A DNA stretch of 47,791 bases from Verrucomicrobiota bacterium (GTDB lineage: Bacteria > Verrucomicrobiota > Verrucomicrobiia > Limisphaerales > CANJSG01): contig CANJSG010000007.1 in the NCBI GenBank assembly GCA_947476875.1, positions 1-47,791 on the forward strand, read 5' to 3'. Under the pieces are notes generated by a model, which was not told where the DNA came from, searched no databases, and worked only from the letters and a program-made list of their open reading frames with translations. Position 1 is the first letter of the stretch. Each line of letters starts with the position of its first letter. Shown here in pieces: positions 33,497 to 42,481 of the stretch. A program made the position numbers and the translations under genes.

Positions 33497-33590
33497 AACC
33501 ACAGATGAACACGGATCAACACAGATCAGCCAGCGACGGATGCACGGACGGACTTCGTCCCTCTGTGGACCTCTGTGCCCATCTGTGGTT
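33497..33590. repeat. Inverted repeat element with period-10 arms between nuoI and nuoJ
   Basis: AACCACAGATG (33497-33507) is perfectly inverted as CATCTGTGGTT (33580-33590), and the arms continue imperfectly to about 30 bases each. The left arm is made of near-repeats CACAGATGAA, CACGGATCAA, CACAGATCAG. A small hairpin GGAC/GTCC lies in the middle. Such CACAGATGAACACAGAT-type palindromes occur as dispersed elements in many environmental bacterial genomes. It sits inside the operon and should fold in the nuo mRNA. Confidence 0.7.
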
Positions 33591-33607
33591 CCAACCCATT
33601 TCCTGAG

Positions 33608-34114
33608 ATGCCTCCGATCTCCGACATTTTCTTCTACCTGTTCGCCGCCATGACGCTCTTTTGCGGGCTGATGGTGGTGGCGAATCCGTTGAGCCGGAAC
33701 CCGGTCACGAGCGCCATCTTCCTCGTGCTCACGATCGTCTCCATGTCCGGCCTGTTCGTGCTCCTGCACGCCTTCTTCCTCGCGGCCGTCCAGATCCTCG
33801 TCTACGCGGGCGCGGTCATGGTGCTCTTCCTCTTCGTGATCATGCTCCTCGACATCAAGGAGGAGGAACGCCGGAAGTTTAAGGTCATCAGCTCCGGCAT
33901 CGGCGCGTTGGCCGTGTTCGGCACCGCCGCGATCTTCCTGAAGAGCATCGGCACGACCCAGTGGAAAGGGGCGACTCCGACGATCGAAGGCAGCACCGTC
34001 GCGCTGGGAAAACTGCTCTTCGACAAGTTCCTCCTGCCGTTTGAAATCGTCTCCGTGCTCCTGCTCGTCGCCATGATCGGCGTCATCCTCCTCAGCCGAA
34101 AGGAGCTGAAATGA
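33608..34114 (+). CDS. nuoJ: NADH-quinone oxidoreductase subunit J
   Basis: A 168-residue membrane subunit with five predicted helices. The third contains [23 protein letters not shown], the conserved pi-bulge helix of the family that takes part in coupling. ATG at 33608 is chosen from the family N-terminus ([17 protein letters not shown]); an in-frame ATG at 33575 overlaps the inverted repeat. Overlaps nuoK by four bases (ATGA). Confidence 0.93.
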   Translation: MPPISDIFFYLFAAMTLFCGLMVVANPLSRNPVTSAIFLVLTIVSMSGLFVLLHAFFLAAVQILVYAGAVMVLFLFVIMLLDIKEEERRKFKVISSGIGALAVFGTAAIFLKSIGTTQWKGATPTIEGSTVALGKLLFDKFLLPFEIVSVLLLVAMIGVILLSRKELK

Positions 34115-34455
34115 ACCTGCTCGCCGCCACCGTCGACCTCCCCTCGCTCCCGCCCGTCGGCCTCCAGCATTACCTGGCCGTCAGCGCCCTGCTGTTCTGC
34201 CTCGGCGTGCTCGGCGTGCTGATCCGCCGGAACATCCTCGTGATGTATATGTCGCTCGAGCTGATGCTCAACGCGTCGAACCTGGCGCTGGTCGCCTTTT
34301 CCCGGTTCAACAACAACCTGAACGGACAGGTGATGGTGTTCTTCATCATCACCGTGGCCGCCGCCGAAGTGGCGGTGGGCCTTGCCCTCATCGTGGCCCT
34401 CTACCGCAAACGGCAGACCGCCCACGTCGAAGACCTCACCACGATGAAGCTGTAG
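34111..34455 (+). CDS. nuoK: NADH-quinone oxidoreductase subunit K
   Basis: A 114-residue three-helix subunit. It has the conserved buried glutamates in [15 protein letters not shown] and in [14 protein letters not shown] that form part of the proton path. Begins [25 protein letters not shown] after a short leader. Coupled to nuoJ by ATGA. Confidence 0.94.
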   Translation: MNLLAATVDLPSLPPVGLQHYLAVSALLFCLGVLGVLIRRNILVMYMSLELMLNASNLALVAFSRFNNNLNGQVMVFFIITVAAAEVAVGLALIVALYRKRQTAHVEDLTTMKL

Positions 34456-34464
34456 CCCGACGCG

Positions 34465-36375
34465 ATGAACCCCGAGCTTCTACCCTGGATCATTCTGCTG
34501 CTGCCGCTGACTTCGGCGGTGGTCATAACCCTGTTCACACGAGGCTCCAAAGGCCTTAGCGCCGGCATCTCCATCGGCGCTATCGCCACGGCCTTCGTCG
34601 CGAGCATCATCCTGTTTGCCAAGACGGGCGGCGGTTCGCTCCTCGGACCACTTTTGAATCTGGAGTGGATCAATCTCCAAGAGCTGAAGCTGGGTGATGA
34701 GCACAACTTCATCATCAACTTCGGCTTCAAGATCGACGCGCTCAGCCAGCTCATGCTGCTGATCGTCACCGGTGTGGGCACCGCCATCCACGTGTTCTCG
34801 TGGGGCTACATGCACGAAGACCGTTCGGTCCCGCGCTACTTTGCCAGCCTCAGCCTCTTCTGCTTCTCGATGCTCGGCATCGTCCTCGCGAACAACCTGA
34901 TGATGATGTTCATCTTCTGGGAGCTGGTCGGAGTGTCTTCCTATCTGCTGATCGGTTTCTGGTTCGAGAAACCCTCTGCCGCCGATGCCGCGAAGAAGGC
35001 CTTCCTCACAAACCGCATTGGCGACTTCGGCTTCATGCTCGGCATCCTCATGGTCTGGGGACTCGTCGGCACGATGAGTTTCGACGGCATCGCCGCCGCC
35101 CTGGCCAAGAACCCCGCTGCGCTCGGCACGATGGGCACGGTCGCCGGCCTGTTGATCTTCTGCGGTGCGATGGGCAAGTCCGCCCAGTTCCCGCTGCACG
35201 TCTGGTTGCCGGACGCGATGGAAGGCCCCACCCCCGTCTCCGCCCTGATCCATGCCGCGACGATGGTCGCGGCCGGTGTGTTCCTGCTTTGCCGCGTGTT
35301 CGTCGTCTTTACGCCGGATGCCTTGACCGTCATTGGCTGGATCGGCGCGATCACCGCGTTGATCGCCGCGTTGATGGCCGTCCAACAGAACGACATCAAA
35401 CGCATCCTCGCCTACTCCACCTTGTCCCAACTTGGCTACATGGTCATGGCCGTCGGCACGGGCGGGGTCGTCCTGGGCCAGGGTCCTTCGGCCGCGATGT
35501 ATCACTTGACGACCCACGCGTTCTTCAAGGCGATGCTCTTTCTCGGAGCCGGTTCGGTCATCCACGCCTGCCACCACGAGCAGGATATCTGGCAGATGGG
35601 CGGACTCAAGAAGAAGATGCCCGTCACCTACTGGACCTTCCTGATTGGCACGCTGGCGTTGGCCGGAGTGCCTCCGTTCAGCGGCTTCTACAGCAAGGAC
35701 GCCATCCTGGCCGCCGCGCTCGAGGCCAACAAAGGCTGGTTCGTGATCGCGGCGCTGGTCGCGCTGCTGACCACCTTCTACATGAGCCGACTGTTCATCG
35801 TGGCGTTCCTTGGGAAACCCCGTTCAGAATCCGCCGAACATGCCCACGAATCTCCCGGCATCATGAGCTTCCCGCTCATCGCCCTGGCGATCCCGTCGGT
35901 GCTGGCCGGTGTGTTCGGCATCAACCACCTGCTCGACCACCAGTTCGGCGTCGAAGGCCACGGAAGCCACGGCCCGGTTGCGGAACTCTTTGCTCCGTTC
36001 GGCCACTCCCCGTTCGCGGCCATCTTCGGTGTTCTCGCCGTCGTGTTCGGCGTCTCGTTCGCCTTCGCGCTCTACGGCAACGCGGAGAAGGATCCGCTGC
36101 CCAAGACGCTCGGCCTCTTCGCCCGCGCCATGGCCCGCCGGTTCTACTTCGACGAGATCTGGAGCTTCCTCATCCGGATCACCCACGAGGCGTTGTCCTA
36201 CGTGGCCGATTTCATCGACCGCTGGCTGGTCTCGGGTCTGATGGTCCGCGGAACCCACGGCAGCTTTGAAATCGCGGGCCGCGCTCTGCGCCTGCTGCAA
36301 TCCGGCAACATCCAGACCTACGCGCTTCTCTTCGTCGCCGGACTCGTCGTCGTGCTTCTGATCGTCCTGAAATAG
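34465..36375 (+). CDS. nuoL: NADH-quinone oxidoreductase subunit L
   Basis: A 636-residue antiporter-like proton-pumping subunit, the most distal of the membrane arm. FWELVGVSSYLLIGFWFEK contains the conserved TM5 Glu. HVWLPDAMEGPTPVSALIHAATMVAAGVF and the STLSQLGYM segment follow, with the lysine and histidine residues of the proton path. About 15-16 helices plus the long lateral helix region and a C-terminal anchor ending LFVAGLVVVLLIVLK. Length is normal. Confidence 0.95.
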   Translation: MNPELLPWIILLLPLTSAVVITLFTRGSKGLSAGISIGAIATAFVASIILFAKTGGGSLLGPLLNLEWINLQELKLGDEHNFIINFGFKIDALSQLMLLIVTGVGTAIHVFSWGYMHEDRSVPRYFASLSLFCFSMLGIVLANNLMMMFIFWELVGVSSYLLIGFWFEKPSAADAAKKAFLTNRIGDFGFMLGILMVWGLVGTMSFDGIAAALAKNPAALGTMGTVAGLLIFCGAMGKSAQFPLHVWLPDAMEGPTPVSALIHAATMVAAGVFLLCRVFVVFTPDALTVIGWIGAITALIAALMAVQQNDIKRILAYSTLSQLGYMVMAVGTGGVVLGQGPSAAMYHLTTHAFFKAMLFLGAGSVIHACHHEQDIWQMGGLKKKMPVTYWTFLIGTLALAGVPPFSGFYSKDAILAAALEANKGWFVIAALVALLTTFYMSRLFIVAFLGKPRSESAEHAHESPGIMSFPLIALAIPSVLAGVFGINHLLDHQFGVEGHGSHGPVAELFAPFGHSPFAAIFGVLAVVFGVSFAFALYGNAEKDPLPKTLGLFARAMARRFYFDEIWSFLIRITHEALSYVADFIDRWLVSGLMVRGTHGSFEIAGRALRLLQSGNIQTYALLFVAGLVVVLLIVLK

Positions 36376-36377
36376 CC

Positions 36378-38045
36378 ATGTCCCTTTTGCTCACGACACT
36401 CATCTCCGTCCCGCTGATCGCGGCGCTGATCGTTGCGCTGATCCCGGGGAACTTCCGGTTCATCATCCGGCTGGTGGCGTTGGGGGCCACACTCGTGTCC
36501 TTGGGGCTCGCCGTCGCGGCGTTCGTCCAGTTCCAACCGCAGGGGTTCGATCCGGCCAAGCTCGCGACCTTCCAGATGCAGCACAAGGTGGCGTGGATCA
36601 CGAGCGACGTGATCAACATCAACTACCACGTGGGCGTGGACGGCATCAGCATCGGCCTGCTCCTGATGGCGGCGATCGTGGCCTTCGCGGCGACGTCGGT
36701 GTCGTGGGAGATCAAGACCGGCGAGAAGACTTTCTACCTCCTCCTTCTCCTGATGACCGGCGGCGCGTTCGGCGCGTTCTGTTCGCTGGACCTGTTCTTC
36801 TTCTACTTCTTCAACGAACTCGCGCTCGTCCCGACCTTCATCATGATCGGAGTCTGGGGTCGGGGACCCCAAAAGAACTACGCGACCTACCAGATCACTC
36901 TCTATCTGACCTTGGGCGCGATGCTGGCACTGGTCGGCCTGATCGCCCTCTACGTCTCCGCCGGCGTCGACTCGCTCGACATCGTCACGCTGAAGGAAGC
37001 CTTGTCCAAGAAGGCGCTCAGTTCCGGTGCGCAGTCGGTGATCTTCCCGCTGCTTCTGTTCGGATTCGGAATCCTCGTCGGACTGTTCCCGTTCCACAGC
37101 TGGGCGCCGCTCGGCTACGCCGCCGCACCCACCGCCACGGCCATGATGCATGCCGGTGTCCTCAAGAAGGCCGGTCTTTACGCGATCATCCGGGTCGCCC
37201 TGCCTTTGATGCCGGAAGGCGTCGCCAAGTGGATGCCGGTGCTCGCGGTGCTTTGCGTCGGCAACATCATCTACTGCGGCTGGGTCGCCATGCGGCAAAA
37301 GGACCTCAACATGCTGATCGGCAATTCGTCGGTCGCGCACATGGGCTTTGTTTTCCTCGGCATCGCGAGCGAATCGCTCATCGGCCTGACCGGTGCGGTC
37401 GTCATCATGGTCGCCCACGGCCTGCTGGCCGCGCTCAGCTACGGATTGAGCGGCTACGTCTACAACACCACCGGCACGCTGAAGATGGACGAACTCGGCG
37501 GGCTCCTCCGCAAGATGCCCTTCATCGGCGTGGCCATGGTCATGTGCTTCATGGCCGGCTGCGGTCTTCCCGGTTTCGCCAATTTCAACGGCGAGATGCT
37601 TGTCATGGTTGGCGCGTGGAAGGTTCTTCCCAACATCGTCGTCTTCGCGGCCTGGGGCGGTCTGGTCATCAGCGGCATCTACATGCTGCGCGCGATCCGT
37701 TCCGTTCTTCACGGTCCGGCGCAGGCCAGGACCGAGAAGGTCGGCGAGTTCGTCATCAAAGAACCGCTGCCCGCGTCCGAAGGTGGCCTCGGTTTTCTCG
37801 GCGCAATCACCGCGTTCTTCCACTCGGCGCTCGGCGGCGGAGTCTGGCAGCTCTGGCGCAAGCTTCCCTACGCGCTGCTGCTGGCCAGCCTGATCCTGTT
37901 TGGCTGCTTTCCCTCGCTGCTGACCTCGAAGATCAAGGGCAGCATCGCCGAAGTCGTGAACCTCTCGCACAAGGTTTCCCCGGCAAAGGCCACCGCGGTC
38001 GCGCCAACACCCGCGCCACTGAACGTGGCCGACACCCGTAACTGA
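36378..38045 (+). CDS. nuoM: NADH-quinone oxidoreductase subunit M
   Basis: A 555-residue antiporter-like proton-pumping subunit. FFNELALVPTFIMIGVWG carries the TM5 Glu, FPFHSWAPLGYAAAPTATAMMHAGVLKKAGLYAI is the broken-helix region and SSVAHMGFV the family helix. Starts two bases after nuoL. The C-terminus (after the last helix near residue 515) is a 40-residue soluble Ala/Pro tail that is not typical. Confidence 0.95.
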   Translation: MSLLLTTLISVPLIAALIVALIPGNFRFIIRLVALGATLVSLGLAVAAFVQFQPQGFDPAKLATFQMQHKVAWITSDVININYHVGVDGISIGLLLMAAIVAFAATSVSWEIKTGEKTFYLLLLLMTGGAFGAFCSLDLFFFYFFNELALVPTFIMIGVWGRGPQKNYATYQITLYLTLGAMLALVGLIALYVSAGVDSLDIVTLKEALSKKALSSGAQSVIFPLLLFGFGILVGLFPFHSWAPLGYAAAPTATAMMHAGVLKKAGLYAIIRVALPLMPEGVAKWMPVLAVLCVGNIIYCGWVAMRQKDLNMLIGNSSVAHMGFVFLGIASESLIGLTGAVVIMVAHGLLAALSYGLSGYVYNTTGTLKMDELGGLLRKMPFIGVAMVMCFMAGCGLPGFANFNGEMLVMVGAWKVLPNIVVFAAWGGLVISGIYMLRAIRSVLHGPAQARTEKVGEFVIKEPLPASEGGLGFLGAITAFFHSALGGGVWQLWRKLPYALLLASLILFGCFPSLLTSKIKGSIAEVVNLSHKVSPAKATAVAPTPAPLNVADTRN

Positions 38046-38060
38046 TTTCCTCCGACCCGA

Positions 38061-39527
38061 ATGAATTCCTACCAGCTCATCAGCCTGGAAATCGCCACGG
38101 TCCTTCTCGGACTCGGGATCCTGGTGGCCGACCTGTGGATCGCCCCGGCCAAGCGCCGCATGCTGGGTTTCATCGCGGCGGCCGGCGTCGCCGTGATCTT
38201 CGCGGCCAGTTTCTCGCCCGCCTTCCCCGACTTCGGAACCGCCTTCGGCAAGATGTATGTCTTCGACGGCCTGTCGCTGTTCTTCAAACGGTTCTTCCTC
38301 GCCGCCGCGTTCATCGTGCTGCTGCTCGCCATCGACTTTGCCGACCGCATCGCGGTCGGCATCTCCGAGTTCTACAGCCTGATCCTGTTCGCGCTCGCCG
38401 GCATGATGTTCGCCGCGTCCTCGAACGATTTCACCCTCATGTTCGCGGCGTTGGAGCTGATCACCATCACGTTCTACGTCCTGACCAGCTTCCAGCGGAA
38501 CAAGCTCCAGTCGCTCGAAGCCGGCGTGAAGTATCTCATCCTCGGCGCGCTCTCGACCGGTTTCACCGTCTTCGGAATCGCCCTGGTCTCCGGCATCGCA
38601 GGAACAACCAACTTCATCGAGCTTTCGGCCAAGCTGAAGGACGTCTCCGGTGACCCGGTGTTCCTCGTCGGCCTGCTTCTGCTGACCACCGGACTTGGAT
38701 TCAAGATCGCGGCGTTCCCGTTCCACGTCTGGGCGCCGGATGTCTATCAGGGTTCGCCCGCTCCTGTGACCGCGTTCCTCGCCGTGGGCTCCAAGGCGGC
38801 GGGCATCGTCCTCCTGATGCGCGTCCTGTTCGTAGCCGTGCCCGAGGTCGCGAAGTCCTGGTCCGGCCTGCTCGCCTTCATCTCCGGAGCGACCATTCTC
38901 TACGGCAGCCTCTGCGCGATTCCGCAGCGGAGCCTGAAGCGTCTCCTCGGCTATTCGAGCATCGCCAACGCGGGTTTCCTCATGCTCGGCATCGCGGCGG
39001 TGAACAAGGACGGCGCGACGGCGGTTCTCGTGTATCTCGCAGGCTATCTTTTCGCCGTTTTGGCCGCGTTCACCGTCATCTCGATCATCACGCGTAACGC
39101 CGAGTCGGACGACATCTCGGTGCTGGCCGGTTTGAGCAAACGCTCGCCCATGCTCGCGGCCGCTCTGACTTTCTCGATGGTGTCCCTCGCGGGCATCCCG
39201 CCGTTGGCCGGCTTCTTCGGGAAGTTCCTCCTCCTGAAGTCCATCATCAAAGCCGGTTCCGTGTCGGGTCCGCACTTCGTGCTTCTGGCGGTTGCGGTGA
39301 TTGCGGTGGTGATTTCGCTCTACTACTACTTCGGCGTCATCCGGGCCATTTTCTGGTCCAAGGATGTTTCCGACCATTCACCGATCCCCGTTCCCAGCGT
39401 CATGGCCTTCACCCTCGCCGTCTGCATGGCGGGCATGTTCTTGCTCGGCGTATTCCCGGGAATCCTCGTCGATGCCGACGCGGAGGCCTTGAACAGCGCC
39501 GTCGGCGTGTTCGCACGCCTCCGCTGA
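38061..39527 (+). CDS. nuoN: NADH-quinone oxidoreductase subunit N
   Basis: A 488-residue antiporter-like proton-pumping subunit and the last gene of the operon. LMFAALELITITFYVLTSF has the TM5 Glu; FKIAAFPFHVWAPDVYQGSPAPVTAFLAVGSKAAG and LLGYSSIANAGF follow. About 14 helices. No clear terminator lies in the 163 bases before the phosphofructokinase gene. Confidence 0.95.
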   Translation: MNSYQLISLEIATVLLGLGILVADLWIAPAKRRMLGFIAAAGVAVIFAASFSPAFPDFGTAFGKMYVFDGLSLFFKRFFLAAAFIVLLLAIDFADRIAVGISEFYSLILFALAGMMFAASSNDFTLMFAALELITITFYVLTSFQRNKLQSLEAGVKYLILGALSTGFTVFGIALVSGIAGTTNFIELSAKLKDVSGDPVFLVGLLLLTTGLGFKIAAFPFHVWAPDVYQGSPAPVTAFLAVGSKAAGIVLLMRVLFVAVPEVAKSWSGLLAFISGATILYGSLCAIPQRSLKRLLGYSSIANAGFLMLGIAAVNKDGATAVLVYLAGYLFAVLAAFTVISIITRNAESDDISVLAGLSKRSPMLAAALTFSMVSLAGIPPLAGFFGKFLLLKSIIKAGSVSGPHFVLLAVAVIAVVISLYYYFGVIRAIFWSKDVSDHSPIPVPSVMAFTLAVCMAGMFLLGVFPGILVDADAEALNSAVGVFARLR

Positions 39528-39690
39528 TTGGCCGTCCGATCGGGGCGGTTTGGCCACGGGAGACACCGCGTTTTCAGGCCTTCTGGTTGACACCCCCCTG
39601 CGCGGTTGGCAGCTTCGCAAACCAAATTTGCAGAACCGGTAGGTTGAGCGGCCCATTGCCGCTGTTCGTTCCGGTCAAAGAAACAAGCTT

Positions 39691-40965
39691 ATGGCAGAAC
39701 TACTTGGAAATCTCCTGGTCGCCCAGTCCGGCGGACCGACGGCCGTCATCAACGCGAGCCTCGCCGGTGTCGTCACCGAAGCGGGCAAGCACGAGTGCAT
39801 CGAGGAGATTTACGGCGGACTCAACGGCATCCTCGGCACGCTCAACGAGGAGATGATCGACTTCAACGACGAGAAGGCCTCGACCATCCGCGCGCTCCGC
39901 CACACGCCCGCCGCCGCCCTCGGCACCTGCCGCTACAAGATCAACTTCGACAAGAAGCCCGAGCAGGCCGCGAAGGACATGGACCGCTTGTTCCAGCTCT
40001 TCGAGGCGCACAACATCCGTTATTTCTTCTACCTCGGCGGCAACGATTCCCAGGACACGGCCAACAAGATCCACAACGAGTCCGCGAAGCGCGGTTTCGA
40101 AGTCCGCGTGATCGGAGTGCCCAAGACGATCGACAACGACCTTCCCGTCACCGACCACTGCCCGGGCTACGGCTCGGTCATCAAATACAACGCCACCACC
40201 GTCGCCGAGATCGGCCTCGACGTCGGCGCGATGGCCACGGACGACGGCTCCTGCTGCATCGTAGAAGTGATGGGCCGCGCCGCCGGATGGATCGCCGCCG
40301 GCACCGTCCTCGCCAAGCAGGGCGTCGCCGCCAATCCGCCGCACATCATTTTGCTCCCCGAGATCGCCTTCAACGAAGCCGCGTTCCTCGCCAAGGTGAA
40401 GGAAACCGTCGCGACCTTGAAGTATTGCATCGTCGTGGTGGGCGAAGGCCTCAAGAACGCCAAGGGCGAAGAGATCGGGGCCGACAAGACCCGGGTCGAC
40501 GCGTTCGGCCATGCCGTCCTTTCCGGCGCCGCGGACAAGCTCGCCGAGATCGTCCAGGGCAAGCTCAACCTCAAGACCCGCACCGTGAAGCTCGGCTACG
40601 CGCAGCGCTGCGCCGCCCACCTGGCCTCCAAGACCGACGCCGACACGGCCTTCGCTGCCGGTGAAGCCGCCGTCCGCGCCGCCGTCGACGGCTCCAGCGG
40701 TTTCATGGTCAAGATCGTCCGCCGGAACACCAGCCCGGTCTCGTTCACCACGGATCTGGAAGACCTGAACAACATCGCCAACGTCGAACACTTCGTCCCC
40801 CGGGACTGGGTCTCCGAGGATGGCTTCATGCCCAACGAGAAGTTCGTGGCCTACGCCGCGCCGCTGATCGAGGGAGAAGTCATCGTGCCCTACAAGAACG
40901 GCCTGCCGCAGTATGCCGTCCTCGAGAAGAGCCCGGTCGACAAGGTGCTCGCGCCGCGCGCCTGA
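39691..40965 (+). CDS. pfp: 6-phosphofructokinase, probably PPi-dependent
   Basis: A 424-residue cytoplasmic phosphofructokinase catalysing the fructose 6-phosphate / fructose 1,6-bisphosphate step. AQSGGPTAVINASLAG is the N-terminal phosphoryl donor loop. GGND at 116-119 and PKTIDND at 144-150 carry the donor-specificity positions: the Lys in PKTIDND (Gly in ATP enzymes) and the non-Gly residue in GGND are typical of PPi-using enzymes such as that of Clostridium thermocellum. EVMGRAAGWIA (about 192-202) binds the sugar phosphate. A TTGACA at 39587-39592 may be a -35, without a clear -10. It would supply the aldolase at 13.2 kb and allow reversible glycolysis. Confidence 0.9.
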   Translation: MAELLGNLLVAQSGGPTAVINASLAGVVTEAGKHECIEEIYGGLNGILGTLNEEMIDFNDEKASTIRALRHTPAAALGTCRYKINFDKKPEQAAKDMDRLFQLFEAHNIRYFFYLGGNDSQDTANKIHNESAKRGFEVRVIGVPKTIDNDLPVTDHCPGYGSVIKYNATTVAEIGLDVGAMATDDGSCCIVEVMGRAAGWIAAGTVLAKQGVAANPPHIILLPEIAFNEAAFLAKVKETVATLKYCIVVVGEGLKNAKGEEIGADKTRVDAFGHAVLSGAADKLAEIVQGKLNLKTRTVKLGYAQRCAAHLASKTDADTAFAAGEAAVRAAVDGSSGFMVKIVRRNTSPVSFTTDLEDLNNIANVEHFVPRDWVSEDGFMPNEKFVAYAAPLIEGEVIVPYKNGLPQYAVLEKSPVDKVLAPRA

Positions 40966-41042
40966 GTCGCCCTGCGCGGCTGACTGTCAGGACACCTGGA
41001 CAAGACAGCATCCGGCTTCAAGACACCGTTTCACGAATTTCG

Positions 41043-41068
41043 CCCCGGAAACCGCAAGGTTTTCGGGG
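41043..41068 (+). terminator. Strong GCAA-loop hairpin after phosphofructokinase
   Basis: CCCCGGAAACC (41043-41053), GCAA tetraloop, GGTTTTCGGGG (41058-41068): an 11-bp stem with one G-T pair. No T run follows, so it may be a factor-dependent terminator or mRNA stabiliser rather than an intrinsic terminator. Confidence 0.45.
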
Positions 41069-41107
41069 GTGATTCGCTTCTGGCACCTGTGCTGCTAAGC
41101 TGAATGT

Positions 41108-41221
41108 ATGCACCTGATCGTTTTCGCTCTCTGCGCGTGGCTTGGCCTTCTTGGCATCGCCATTGCCTTGGCCGCCGCCAATGGCCGGAACAACGAGTCC
41201 GAGACCCGCGGATCCCGGTGA
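41108..41221 (+). CDS. 37-residue single-span membrane micro-ORF
   Basis: Unrecognised. The product begins MHLIVFALCAWLGLLGIAIA, one hydrophobic helix (residues 2-24), then a short polar charged tail GRNNESETRGSR. TAAGCT lies six bases before the ATG, resembling the -10 spacing of other genes here, and a strong terminator follows about 50 bases after the stop. These framing signals support a real small gene, but length alone is no evidence. Confidence 0.38.
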   Translation: MHLIVFALCAWLGLLGIAIALAAANGRNNESETRGSR

Positions 41222-41240
41222 ACCAGATTTAATCAGCGTC

Positions 41241-41282
41241 CCAGACCCGGGTTGGAAGACCTGGGTTGTAAGACCCGTCAGC
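41241..41282 (+). repeat. Three degenerate 14-bp tandem units
   Basis: The segment contains near repeats GACCCGGGTTGGAA, GACCTGGGTTGTAA and GACCCGTCAGC, the last forming the left arm of the terminator hairpin. Confidence 0.35.
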
Positions 41283-41308
41283 GTGAGCAGCTGACGGGTC
41301 TTGTTTTT
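41270..41308 (+). terminator. Rho-independent terminator
   Basis: AAGACCCGTCAGC (41270-41282), seven-base loop, GCTGACGGGTCTT (41290-41302), then GTTTTT. A perfect 13-bp stem. It terminates the micro-ORF transcript and lies just past the end of the antisense secreted-protein pseudogene. Confidence 0.88.
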
Positions 41309-41336
41309 ACTTCGAAGCCATTGATCAGCCTGGCGG

Positions 41337-42356
41337 CTACTTCACTTCGAGCCGAAGGAACAAGGGCGAGGGCGGATTGGTCAGGATGACTTTATTGGTC
41401 GGGATCACGGCGGGGATCGGCCCGGCGAGAATGTTCGTCAATGGCAGGCCGGGTGTGGTCCCGCCGAGAAGCGTGTAGGTCCGGTTGCTCGCCGCGGGGG
41501 ACCGCTCCAATCAACGGTCGTTCGCAGCCTGAGGACCGACGTGTTTCCCAGAGGGTCGGTCCCGGCCACAAACTCGTCCCGATGCGACGCTCCGTCGCCG
41601 TCCGGGTCCTCGCCGCCCGTCCTCGCCATCGTCCCGAGAGCTGCCAATTCCCACGCATCAGGCAATCCATCGGCGGCCGCGTCATCGGTGCCGAGCTGGA
41701 GTTGGACGATTTCCGCCCGCTTTCCAAAAACGTTGTGATGATGCAGCCCCAACGCGCTGGCCGTGCCTGCGGGGCTGACACCATAAAGCGCCGCGTTGCT
41801 GCGAATCGCCGTGAGCGACAGGGGAAGGCCATCGGCGAAGAAGGGCGTGTTGGCAATCCCGCCAATGGCCGTATCCACCAACGGACGGAGCGCATCGAAG
41901 GTCGTCGTGGTCGAAGTCTTGCTGGCCGGGCTCGGGCTTTGTTCCGGGCCGGTGCCGCGAATGCCGTGGTTGAACCGGCTGCTGCCCGCGCTGAGTCCGA
42001 TCAACGAAACGCGCACGGGCAAAATCCAGCACGCTGTTCACGTAAGGCGCCCCGGCGCGTGCGTGGGAGAATGCATTCACGTAGGCGTTCGTCGTGTAGG
42101 TGCCGGACGACAGGTTGCGCGCGATGACGAGCAGCACGTCGTTGGCCGACCCGGAGGTGTTGAGGTCGGAGGAACTCGTGAAGTCACCCGCGCTGCCGCT
42201 GACGATGGAATGGTCGTCGGACCCGTCCCGGTTTGAATCAACCAGCACTTCGTCAGGGGCCGATGTGGAGAAGGCCCGAATCGGGATAGCCGCGCAGCAC
42301 AGGAGCGTTGCTAGAAAGGGAACCCGGTTTCGCAAAGCCACGCCGTTTGGTGGCAC
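41337..42356 (-). pseudogene. Frameshifted secreted protein with calcium-binding-like repeat
   Basis: A gene of about 340 codons interrupted by two compensating frameshifts. The first frame runs from ATG 42356 with a signal peptide (FLATLLCCAAIPIRA) and VDSNRDGSDD. Near 42020-42025, after SVLDF, the coding pattern moves to another frame (VRVSLIGLSAGSSRFNHGIR). Near 41505, after TTVDWSG, it returns to the first frame (AASNRTYTLLGG) and ends at TAG 41337-41339. The middle carries DGLPDAWELAALG and EDPDGDGASHRDEFVAGTDP, a pattern common at the C-terminus of verrucomicrobial secreted proteins. Either a recent pseudogene or two single-base sequence errors. Function unknown. Confidence 0.68.
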
Positions 42357-42427
42357 CGGATGCAGATTCGGTTAAGCCCTCAAATGACAGGCCCCGCGAC
42401 GCGACCGAGACCACGCTATCCTGCCAC

Positions 42428-42461
42428 AAAAAAACGCCCGCAGCCGGGGCCGCGGGCGTTT
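42428..42461 (-). terminator. Terminator of the beta-propeller gene
   Basis: On the minus strand AAACGCCCGC (42461-42452) pairs with GCGGGCGTTT (42441-42432), followed by a T run. It lies 20 bases past the stop at 42482. Confidence 0.85.
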
Positions 42462-42481
42462 CAGATCGATGGTCCGATGGG

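Noticed and set aside
33497-33590. CRISPR array from the short CACAGATGAA repeats
   Set aside because: Units are contiguous decamers without spacers and form arms of an inverted repeat.
36318-39377. Open frame of over 1000 codons on the minus strand across nuoM and nuoN
   Set aside because: It lies fully antisense to two well-conserved genes; its Glu/Arg/Gly/His-rich sequence is the usual shadow of GC-rich membrane protein genes.
41337-42356. Programmed frameshifting
   Set aside because: No slippery heptamer with downstream structure was seen at either site, and two compensating shifts fit error or decay better.
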